From assembly GCF_040054535.1 (NCBI RefSeq), contig NC_090791.1:19074327-19138326 (forward strand): a DNA stretch of 64,000 bases, written 5' to 3'. Within the stretch, counting starts at the first letter, position 1; every line of letters starts with the position of its first letter. The stretch comes from Antennarius striatus (taxonomy: Eukaryota > Chordata > Actinopteri > Lophiiformes > Antennariidae). Positions 37,701 to 63,637 of this stretch are shown in pieces. The position numbers were made by a program, and so were the translations under genes. The notes beneath the pieces are model-generated. The model worked only from the letters and a program-made list of their open reading frames with translations. It ran no database searches and was not told where the DNA came from.

Positions 37701-40700
37701 TCACTCTGGTGGCCTCAGTGCAAACCTAAAAAAAACAAAAGTTTCACCAGTTTCATTTAATATTCCCTCCTTGCTTTTGCTCTGGTTGTGATGCGGTAGC
37801 AGAGCAGCAGGGCTGACCTTCAATCTGAATGAACAAATTTGACAAGTTGACAATCTTTATGTAAATTCATATCTGTCTGAGAGGCCCACCGAGGGTCCAA
37901 ATTATAATACTGTACTTGAATGGTTGCATTCATTTACCGTTAAAACAAGCCATCGCTATTCTTAAATAAGGCAGTGGTACAGTTGGACACCCCAGGTGTG
38001 GAAACCTCACAGCGGCCGTGAGGTTGCCACACAAGCCCCCACTCTTTCTCTCTGCTTCCTGTCATAACATCTCTAGCTGTTCTGTCTAATAATGGTTAAA
38101 AAGGTGTACACCTTGGTTGTGTTGCTGCTAGTGTCTCGCGCTAGTGACAGTAAGACTGATAAAGCTCAGACCTAGTAAAGAATTATCAGTCAATCAATCA
38201 GCGTTTTTAAAGCATCTGTCTGCCAAGACGATCACAACTTTTTCTGATTCAATCATGTTTGACACAATTGCATTTCAATGTGACTTCATGGTGCACTGGT
38301 ATACCTCACGCCCCAGTCACGTTTAAGAAAAAAAAATCGTCATATAGGTGTCGCATGTTTACCGCAAGTATATAGTGTGCCCACGAGCATTTAACGATTG
38401 CGGCTTTACCTCATTGCGGATTTTTGGTAGGCAGTCACGTGATACCTTACGTGCATTCTATTGGCTGATGGAATCCTGAAGTGTGCTCTTTTCCATCAGG
38501 CTCAGACTTTGGTGAGACACAAAAGTGCTTTAACCAGTCGATAAGAGTGTGAGAAAAGGTAAGATAGAAGGTGGTTTAATATCAGTGTAGGGAGGGTTCA
38601 TAAACGTTTAAATTACCGTAAATAATAAGATAAATAGATTGCGATCTCGATCGTGGATTCCTCAATCGCATGTGTTTCCTGGAACACATTGACTGCAAAG
38701 AACGAGGGCGCACTGTATTCCTATTTTTATAAACAAGCAGCTCAAATACTTTCTAAGTTCTATTATACCCTGATAGGGGTGTCTTGCGGGAAATAAAGTG
38801 ATTATCATTGTCGGTCAGCTGGGATAGGCTCCAGCACCCCACGAAAGCGGAAGAAGCAATGTTGAAAATGGATGGCATTTCAATCCGAAGCTTAGGTCTT
38901 TCCTCTTGGTTTAGTTTCCCAGCTCTTTATTTTCCCTCACGACTCTGTCTTAGATATATAGTACCTCATTCCATTTCACACTGACCCCTGCACCTATTCC
39001 ATTTAGTTGCGTGCTTTTCACCGTAATTTTGCTGGTGACCTTTGGTAAGATTTCTACCAGATACAAATGAACTCATTTGTACCATTTCTATTGAACGTTC
39101 TTGCTGCACACTGAATACCTTCTGAAACTCAAACTGCTGGGGTAAACAATGTGGGACAACCCCTTACCTGTTCTTTCCCCTTAGCTTTCTTCAGAAAGTC
39201 TTCCACCGAGTCGACTGCCTGCTGGAAGCGCTTTCCTTTATTTATCTTGATCATCTCCTCTTTGTGGGCATGGTAGGGCTTCAGCTGCTCCACTTTGATC
39301 CAGGCACTGAACAAACACACAAACACAGCTTTGACACCACTTGAACAAAATGACAAGGAACTTCGGCCACAGCCACTTCAGTCACTCGTCAGACTTACTG
39401 GTCCTCAGTTCCAAAGAACTTCACAAAATGGCATTTTTTGCCCCGTGGCTTTTTCAGGTCCTTGGGGGGGCTTACTATCTGGAACATAAACAGACAATGT
39501 TCTCCAAAGTAAACACAAGATTGAGAGGGCAAACATTCATTTCTATTTCATATGCAGCGTTTGTACTCCTTACCTTTCCTGGCCATGGTGGGTAGCGACC
39601 CAGCTTCCCCCTGAAAGTAAAACAATACATTCAACCATGTAAAAAACTTTCTTGTTGTCCCGTTAGGGGCTGCCACAGCGTGCTATCCTTTTTTCATTTT
39701 AGATGCATGCTCATATTTGTTTGGCAAAGTATTTTATGCTGGATGCCTTTCCTGCCGCAGCCCTACGCACTTATCTAGACATGGGACTGGCCTACAGTTG
39801 TCATTGGCTCGTGGCCCCGTGGGGCTCCAGATGCTGGGGATCGGACCCGGCCACATACATGCCCTCTACCAATGAGCTATATTCCTACATTCAACCATGG
39901 TACTGAGCTTTTCTTTTAACATATCAATGTTCACCATGCCTCACTATTATTCACCCATCAATCTATGACAGACACTCCACTTACTGCAGTAAATCAAATG
40001 AGAATAAAACATGTTTCAAGTGTTACCACTTTGTGTTCCGCAGTACTGACAACCAAAAGATGGCAAACAGAGAAAATGCCCTCCACCTCTCCTTTTATGA
40101 CACAGATTGATTGAAAACAAACGCGTGACAGCATGGTGTAACATCTTTTGAGAGATTACGTGTTTAAGAACAATCAACACCATCCTGTTTCCGTACTGCC
40201 AGTTTGTACTGACACACCATCAAACGCTGCTGATTCCCGTTAAACAATACTACAACTACTGCAGCAACACAAACACTGGACACAAACACTGGACACAAAC
40301 ACTGGACACACACTGCTGACACTACTGGAAAATACCAATATCAAAGTCTTGGGTGAGCTTACAGGACAGCGATCACTGGCCTAGTTAGTCAAAGGTAGAA
40401 TATGCGTGTATTATGTTATACTGGGAGGAAGTGTACCTAAAAAACTAAACCACTGGTTCAGGCTGAAGCCACAAATGTGCCTGACAGCCGTTTACCCGTC
40501 AGGAACAACCAGAGCTGAGGGAGAAGAGGAGCCGCGGATGAAATCTGACATTTACTCGAGTCGCTTTTTAGTCCGGATTCTTCTCCAGGCTGGTTGATGA
40601 AGTATGACGACATTAATAACGACTTCATGACAAACGGGCTAATGCTGCAACACAGCAGCACACAACGGGTTAATTAAATAAAAAAACAGTTCAATTAATC

Positions 40701-41434
40701 ACTTCAGCTAGTTAGCGCTGGTAACTAACTAGTTAGCACTGTTAGCTGTCTAACTAGACACTGGTAGCTGACTAGTTGGTGCTGGTAGCTGACTAGTTAG
40801 TGCTGGTAGCCGACTAGTTAGCGCTGGTAGCTGACTAGTTGGTGCTGGTAGCTGACTAGTTGGTGCTGGTAGCTGACTAGTTAGTGCTGGTAGCTGACTA
40901 GTTAGCGCTGGTAGCTGACTAGTTAGTACTAGTAGCTGACTAGTCAGCGCTGCTCCGCCGGGAGGCCGCGGCAGTGAACGCGGAAGCCGGGGAGTCGCGC
41001 CGCGGAGCTTCGTGACGACGTTCGCTCCCCCCGCGGAGCGCAGACAGCTTCACACACCGCGACGTTAAAACAGCGTTTAGAAACATTCGTCCACGAGGAG
41101 GAAGTCAACGCGTCGGTCCAGAAATCACGACTGTCAAACACAGGCGTGTATCCCGAGAGGCTGTCCGGCTGCGGGCGAACAATCTGCTGTGGTTAGCTCG
41201 TCTCCTGCTAGCAGCAGTGGCCGTGTAGCTAGCAGTTTGTTTGGGCTGCCCATCAGGTTCTGTCCGCGGACATCAAATTAAACTGCGTTCGTTCAGCCCC
41301 AACAACTCCAGTCAACAGTAACCTGGTCAGAAACACACTGTCTGTCGGCTTCAGGCGTCGTTTAGCGCAAACCGAGGCGTCTGAAGGTTATCTCACCACA
41401 CTAAGTCCCCGATCCGCAGATGCACAGTCGCCAT
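26445..41434 (-). CDS. glyr1: GLYR1/NPAC, nucleosome-associated PWWP and beta-hydroxyacid-dehydrogenase-like protein, 16 exons found
   Basis: Nuclear protein that binds nucleosomes in active gene bodies and supports KDM1B activity and Pol II passage. Exons in order: 41397-41434, 39574-39610, 39399-39478, 39168-39306, 37483-37593, 35478-35561, 32232-32285, 31817-31867, 30961-31034, 30706-30805, 28243-28353, 28054-28155, 27540-27702, 27085-27264, 26810-26934, 26445-26519. GT/AG borders and phases all agree (1524 nt, 507 aa). The PWWP domain is residues 1-98 ([20 protein letters not shown]). An acidic linker spans about 99-222. The dehydrogenase-like fold follows: GLGLMG at about 228-233, then [20 protein letters not shown] and a tail ending [10 protein letters not shown]. 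In [11 protein letters not shown] the catalytic lysine position is Met (about 391), as I recall for animal GLYR1. Human GLYR1 is 553 aa; the shortfall lies in the linker, where no AT-hook was found. Confidence 0.94.
29050..29335. mobile_element. Short inverted-repeat element (family A, copy 2), truncated
   Basis: Begins CCAGTAATCCCTTGTTACTCG and shares TCATACTGATATTAAACCAG and AGCCAATAGCGTGCGCATAC with the copy at 7495-7848. The right terminus is lost or diverged. In the glyr1 intron between exons 10 and 11. Confidence 0.75.
29850..30535 (-). mobile_element. LINE 3' fragment (C-terminal part of ORF2), antisense
   Basis: Minus-strand reading gives [59 protein letters not shown] and, after one stop, [20 protein letters not shown] and [20 protein letters not shown], ending LLPPRPDSG. 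The 3' tail ends in GATGGATGGATGGATTTTT. Same family as 41850-43205. In the glyr1 intron between exons 10 and 11. Confidence 0.9.
31328..31388. repeat. (GATA)n microsatellite with (CATA) end
   Basis: About 12 GATA copies then three ACAT copies, followed by AATTAATCCCGGAGGAAATT, which looks like the tail of a retroelement. Located in a glyr1 intron. Confidence 0.95.
33343..33418. repeat. (CA)n microsatellite with CACG start
   Basis: Starts with GCACGCACGCACG, then pure CA. In the glyr1 intron between exons 6 and 7. Confidence 0.97.
34679..34733. repeat. (CA)n microsatellite
   Basis: About 54 bp of CA in the glyr1 intron between exons 6 and 7. Confidence 0.97.
38310..38722. mobile_element. 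Short inverted-repeat element (family A, copy 3), reverse orientation
   Basis: The reverse complement shares AGCCAATAGAA, ACGTAAGGTATCACGTGACT and the TATTTAT-rich end with the copy at 7495-7848. The right end reads AACGAGGGCGCACTGTA. In the glyr1 intron between exons 4 and 5. Confidence 0.75.
38808..38882 (+). repeat. Tail fragment of a fish interspersed repeat
   Basis: CAGCTGGGATAGGCTCCAGC, then CGGAAGAAGCAATG and GAAAATGGATGG, the usual 3' end of the repeat seen in full at 59811-60115. Confidence 0.75.
39653..39895 (-). mobile_element. tRNA-derived SINE, reverse orientation
   Basis: GCCACAGCGTGCTATCC, then TGTTTGGCAAAGTATTTTAT, GATGCCTTTCCTGCCGCAGC and a closing GATCGGACCCGGCC with ACCAATGAGCTATATTCC. 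Reversed, the last part is a tRNA-like head with A- and B-box remnants. This is a common fish SINE, in glyr1 intron 1 close to exon 2 (or just 5' of it). Confidence 0.65.
40700..40960. repeat. Minisatellite, 21-bp unit, in glyr1 intron 1
   Basis: About 12 copies of GCTGGTAGCTGACTAGTTAGT with G/A and GC/GT substitutions. It stops directly at a GC-rich stretch (40960 onward) that leads up to glyr1 exon 1. Confidence 0.92.
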
Positions 41435-41440
41435 CTTACA
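40960..41440 (-). promoter_or_regulatory. GC/CpG-rich 5' region of glyr1
   Basis: CpG-dense sequence (for example CCGCGGAGCTTCGTGACGACG shortened by intervening bases) covers the start of intron 1 and exon 1 of glyr1. It looks like a CpG-island promoter of a housekeeping gene, judged by eye only. Confidence 0.5.
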
Positions 41441-41689
41441 ACTTTAATAGAACGTAACGTCGAAGTGAACGAGGGACAGAAAAACACACCCACGAGTCAC
41501 GTGTGAGGGACGCGTCGGCCTCCGAGCAGCGACACGTGGTTTCTGCTGAGACACCGACGCTTTGAAGCGGTCCACACTCCAGACGTGTCTGAACGTACGT
41601 GTCGGATATTAGATTCAGAATCCCAGAATGACAAGTCTACAAGTGGGAAAGGATACAGTTGGTTGTGAAACACACACACACAAAGACGT

Positions 41690-41845
41690 GTGTGTGTATG
41701 TATGTATGTATGTATGTATATATATATATATAATGTGTGTGTGTGTGTGTGTATTATATATATATATAATACATATATATATTATATATATGTATTTTAT
41801 ATATACATATATGTATTATATATACAGTATTATATACTGTTCATT
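41690..41845. repeat. TG/TATG/TA microsatellite cluster
   Basis: GTATGTATGTATG, then TATATATA, a TG block and TATATA blocks. It flanks the left end of the LINE. A related block (TATACTGTATATACTG, then CACACA) flanks its right end at 43210-43275. Confidence 0.93.
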
Positions 41846-41849
41846 TTTG

Positions 41850-43205
41850 TACAGGATGTACAGAGGCCGAGCTGGAGGATGATGGGGGATCAGAGTCAAT
41901 CTCTCGGGGCGAAGTCACCGAGGTAGTTAAACAACTTCACGGTCACAAAGCCCCGGGTGTTGATGAGATTCACCCGGAAATGCTGAAGGCTCTGGGTGTT
42001 GAGGGGCTGTCATGGATGACACGCCTCTTTAACATTGCGTGGAAGTCTGGGACAGTGCCGAAGGAGTGGCAGACTGGGGTGGTGGTTCCTCTTTTTAAAA
42101 AGGGGGACCAGAGGGTGTGTGCCAACTACAGGGGTATCACACTCCTCAGCCTCCCTGGGAAAGTTTACTCCAAGGTGCTGGAAAGGAGGGTCCGGCCGAT
42201 TGTCGAGCCTCAGATTGAGGAGGAACAATGTGGGTTCCGTCCTGGTCGTGGAACAACGGACCAGATTTTTACTCTCACAGGGATCCTAGAGGGGGCTTGG
42301 GAGTATGCCCATCCAGTCTACATGTGTTTTGTAGACTTGGAGAAGGCGTATGATCGTGTCCCCAGGGATATACTGTGGGAAGTACTGCGGGAGTATGGGG
42401 TGATGGGGCCTCTCCTCAGGGCCATCCAATCCCTGTACGCCAAAAGTGAGAGCTGCATTCGGGTTCTCGGCAGTAAGTCGAACTTGTTCCGAGTAGCTGT
42501 TGGCCTTCGCCAGGGCTGCGCTTTTTCACCAATTCTGTTTGAGATTTTCATGGACAGGATATCGAGGCATAGTCGGGGTGAGGAGGCTTTACAGTTTGGT
42601 GGCCTGAGGATTGCAGTGCTGCATTTTGCAGATGATGTGGTCCTGTTTGCATCATCAGCCTGTGACCTGCAGCGCTCACTGGTCCGGTTTGCAGCCGAGT
42701 GTGAAGCGGCGGGGATGAGGATTAGCACCTCCAAATCTGAGGCCATGGTCCTCAGCAGGAAACGGGTGGACTGCCTTCTCCGAATGGGGAATGAGGTCCT
42801 TCCACAAGTCGCGGAAGGACAAGATCGCGGATACAAATGGTCGAAATGGGCTTCTCAGGTGGTAGCTGGTGTCTCCCTTAGAGATAAGGTGAGAAACACT
42901 GCTGTTCGCGAGGGGCTCAGAGTAGAGTCGCTGCTCCTTTGCGTGGAGTCAGTTGCGGTGGTTTGGGCATCTGGTGCGGATGCCTCCAGGACGCCTCCCT
43001 AGGGAGGTGTTTCTGGCACGTCCAGCTGGGAGGAGACCTCGGGGCAGACCCAGGACCAGGTGGAGGGATTATATCTCAACACTGGCCTGGGAACGCCTTG
43101 GGATCCCCCAGTCAGAGCTGGTGGATGTGGCCGGGGAAAGGGAAGTTTGGGGCTCCCTGTTGAAGCTGCTGCCCCCACGACCCGACTACGGATAAACGGT
43201 TGAAG
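41850..43205 (+). mobile_element. 5'-truncated fish LINE with reverse transcriptase
   Basis: An open frame from about 41851 reads EVTEVVKQLHGHKAPGVDEI, PEMLKALGVEGLSWMTRLFN, VVVPLFKKGDQRVCANYRGI, EEEQCGFRPGRGTTDQIFTL, CFVDLEKAYDRVPRDILW, VGLRQGCAFSPILFEIFMDR and the catalytic box HFADDVVLFASS. It is a non-LTR retrotransposon reverse transcriptase. After LPQV (about 42810) some 280 bp present in the relative at 29850-30535 are missing, and from about 42950 the coding continues in another frame ([20 protein letters not shown] to LLPPRPDYG). The endonuclease half is absent. It is dead but fairly young, since 900 bp of frame are still open. Confidence 0.92.
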
Positions 43206-43269
43206 ATGGATGGATATATGTATACTGTATATACTGTATACTGTATATACACACACACACATACACACA

Positions 43270-43520
43270 CGTGTAGATGCCCAAGCCACCACAGCTGGTT
43301 CCGCTAGAGGTGGAGGAGCAGCAACTACTCTTGAGTTCCTCCCTGGTGACAGAGCTCCTCACCCTATCTCTAAGTGTGCGCCCAGCCACTCTACAGAGGA
43401 AACTCATTTCAGCTGCTTGTATCTGGGATCTTGTCCTTTCGGTCACGATCCAAAGCTCATGACCATCGGTGAGAGTGAGAACGTAGATTGACCGGTAAAT
43501 CAAGAGCTTCGTCTTGTGAC
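43270..43520 (-). mobile_element. LINE 3' fragment, antisense
   Basis: Minus-strand reading gives [56 protein letters not shown]. This is the segment between the reverse transcriptase and the C terminus of the same LINE family. It lies head to tail against the plus-strand copy, separated by a TA/CA microsatellite. Confidence 0.85.
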
Positions 43521-43950
43521 TCAGCTAACTAACTAACTAACTAACTAGGTTTTAGTACTCTAGGTTTTGGACTAACTAGGTTTTGAGCACCTGATGGCCG
43601 GGCCTCTGCCCACGGCGCCCAGCCAGACTCAGCCCGGAAGGATGACTCAAGCCCAACCTCCGGAGGACTTTTTCTAAAGAGACTTGTTCCTCTTTGACAG
43701 TGGACAACAGAGAAATGGCAACTTGGAGCCCAGAGAAGTGGAATTACATTTATCCCATTACCAAAATTTGAGGGCCTCAATTATTTTTAATTAGATAAAG
43801 TACATCAAGGACAAGCACATTCTTATATTTTATTTACCAAACACGAGTAACACCCTGAATTTTCTTTGTGTCTACAGCATACAATACCAATAAAGGCTTT
43901 CTTATTCTCAAATAAAAAAAGCGTAAAAATTTTTATGGCTTGATTTGAAT

Positions 43951-43956
43951 TTTATT
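43951..43956 (-). promoter_or_regulatory. Poly(A) signal, probable end of ppl
   Basis: TTTATT reads AATAAA on the minus strand, 430 bp after the ppl stop codon. Cleavage would be near 43930. Confidence 0.55.
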
Positions 43957-44385
43957 GAAGCTTACAGAAAACACAGGAGAAAAATGTGGGAAAAACAAAT
44001 CAATGAACCATTAAGTACCCTGAATTACTCGAAACATCAAGTCAAACATATGACTACTACCCTGGTACCTTGTATAAGAAATTAATGCTCAGCTGAGTAA
44101 ACTTCCTACCATTAAAAAAAGTTATGTAAATGACTGTAGTTATAGTAATGAACAGGATATCAATATATTCATGCCAGTACTGCACAACTGCAAATACATG
44201 AGCAAATAAATATGTTGTGCATTTAGAGAAGGAAGGACAAAGAAAAAATAAAAGCCAAATCACCAATTTAAGCCAAATAGGAACAGCTTCAAAACAAAAT
44301 GGGACTTTCAATTCACAAAGTAACAATGATGAAGCAATAAAACTTTGAAACAAATTGAAAATGCCCTTTGTCAGCATGTTTGTAT

Positions 44386-61349
<16,964 letters not shown>

Positions 61350-61899
61350 GGTGACAGGTGACCTGTCAGCGCTTGTAAGCACCAAACAATCCGCACCGGA
61401 CAGAGATCGTCTACCTCCTGGCTGTCAGAGCAGAGCTTCCCCCGCAGAGACGCAGCGACACTGAACTCCAGCTCCGGAACACCCCGTCTAAATGGTCACA
61501 CCCACCCCGCGATCAGTCGGAGGAGGACGGGCGGTGAGACGGAGCCAGGACCCGCCCCCAGGTAGCGCCCCTGGTAGTCAAATGAGCGCACACAAGTGTA
61601 TTCTAATTAAAAGCACTAAGACAACAACAGCGGCGGAGACAATGAGCAAACTTCAGGATGTCTGAGCTGCTGGTTCTCAAACCGCAGAGACGCAGCTTTA
61701 CAGGCAGCAGGTGTGAGAGTTAAAGTCCCTGCTGACTTAATGTAGATGGTGCTGTCACCATTATCATGAGTTCTGCATAATGGCCCCATTAAAGATCAGG
61801 TATGGATCCCGGGGGCCAACAACGACACGCCCTAGCCGCTGCGTGGAAGACTACACTGGCTCCACCTGTTAGACCGGACAGAGTCCTACTACTACAAGA

Positions 61900-61900
<1 letters not shown>

Positions 61901-61989
<89 letters not shown>
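61901..61989. repeat. (TG)n microsatellite
   Basis: About 90 bp of TG, 550 bp upstream of the ppl start codon. Confidence 0.98.
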
Positions 61990-61990
<1 letters not shown>

Positions 61991-62194
61991 GAATGTAGCT
62001 GGGTGTGTATGTGTGTGTCAGTGTAAGGTGCATTACAGTCATGCTTTCCATTGAATTCCTCTATGAACTAGGCCGCCGGCTGAAGGATAGTAGGACAGAA
62101 GTGACTGACAAAGTATTATAGTAACATTCAGAAATGTTAGTATTATACTTAATGAACATCCATTTACATTATGATTGTTGAGAAGTAAGACATG

Positions 62195-62492
62195 TGGCAG
62201 CAGTAGCTCGGTCCACTAAGACTTGGGCTGGGGACGGGGGGGACGGTGGTTCAAAACCCGTGTTGGGCAAGAAAAATTTGGAGTCTGAGCTGACAGTGGG
62301 AGGTGTCAGCTAACCTCCCGAGAACTGCCAAGGCACCCTTGAGCAAAGAAACGTTCCCTTCACTCATTAGGGCGCACCAGCTGCCTGCTGCGCTACCTCC
62401 CCCTCCACTGCATGCCTACAGACCCCTGTGTGTGTGTGCTAGAGTGTGCTAACAATTTCCCTACGGGGATTAATAAAGTATATTACATTTAC
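62195..62492 (+). mobile_element. tRNA-derived SINE, copy 1
   Basis: A tRNA-like head (AGTAGCTCGGTCCACTAAG ... GGTGGTTCAAAACCC) is followed by GCTGACAGTGGGAGGTGTC, CTGCCAAGGCACCCTTGAGC and the tail TTTCCCTACGGGGATTAATA. It matches the copy at 63638 along its length. Confidence 0.85.
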
Positions 62493-63229
62493 AGACATCG
62501 TTTTTGTAGGATTTGTGTAAATGTTTCTTTAGAAGAATCCTTCATTGTAAATTAAAGTAAAATGAGGTTAAATGCAGTGCTATTGGTTGCAGTGTCAGGT
62601 TGTGGTCAGGCCTCAGAGGACCAGGGTTACGGTTACAGATCCTGTGCTGACACAGATAGGTTCCACACATCAACACAAACAAACTCTGACCCAGTCTGTT
62701 CCAAGAACGACCGTTGTGCCGTTATGGTTCCATGACATTTTGTGTAAAAGCTTCAAAAATTGAATGAGGGGATGATCAGTGTTCCTTGTCTGAGGTAGTA
62801 ACTGAAGCAAGAAAACTCACTGGAAAGATCTTCATGTAGGGATGAATGTTTGAGGTCCTGCAACTCATTACCTGGTAAATGGGGTACAGATCAACTAACT
62901 AATGTAGAGTTGGTTTGTCATGTTATTCTGCTGCAAATGTTATCAAAAGTCACACAAGTAGCCAATGCTGCTTTCTATGCAGTTTCAAAAGTGAACTTGT
63001 ATTTTCTGATTTCCTCAGTAGATCGTGTCACTTATAAATACAGACATTTCTTCTATCCAGATGGTGCCATTACTCATATTTTTTATGTTTTCTCTTAATT
63101 TATTGACAATAATAACCTGTAGATACTTGAAACTAGTCTAAAATTTTGAACCATTAAAAAATGTGCTTTCTTACAGAAGACAAACCAAACTGTGGATGAG
63201 TGTGATCCAGAGTGAGCCCACTACTTCTA

Positions 63230-63392
63230 TCCTAACCATAACCCTAACCCTAATCCTAACCTTAACCTTAACCTTAACCTTAACCTTAACCTTAACCTTA
63301 ACCTTAACCCTAACCCTAACCATAACCCTAACCCTAACCCTAACCTTAACCCTAACCCTAACCCTAACCTTAACATTAACCCTAACCCTAAC
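63230..63392. repeat. Telomere-like hexamer block
   Basis: Tandem CCTAAC, CCCTAA and CCTTAA hexamers with a homogeneous CCTTAA run in the middle (about 63257-63305). CCCTAA is the C-strand form of the vertebrate telomere repeat. Confidence 0.92.
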
Positions 63393-63637
63393 CAAAGACC
63401 CAATGGTTTGTCTGAACTTTGTTCCAGGGAAGCTTTTACACCTGTAGTTTTGGTTTAGGTTTGGATCAGTCTGAAAATGTCAAAAACTCTAAACCAAACA
63501 ATGTAGTAAGTTGCATTGTGGGTAAAAATGAATGCTGTCTTGTTTTTGTAGTGCAGTGTTTGGACCATCCATCCACACCTATTTCTATCTACGACTGTAC
63601 ATACAAACGTTAGTACTGACATGTGGTATACAGTATA

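Larger units (their letters stand above)
41435..43930. other. Gap between glyr1 and ppl, filled with retroelement pieces
   Basis: About 2.5 kb from glyr1 exon 1 to the predicted ppl poly(A) site. It holds TA/TG microsatellites, a plus-strand LINE (41850-43205), a minus-strand LINE piece (43270-43520) and about 400 bp without recognisable features. No exon of UBN1, the gene expected here from the human order, was seen. Confidence 0.6.

Noticed and set aside
63163-63447. Reading frames of TLTLTL or VRVRVK type
   Set aside because: They arise from the telomere-like hexamer repeat and have no protein-like composition.
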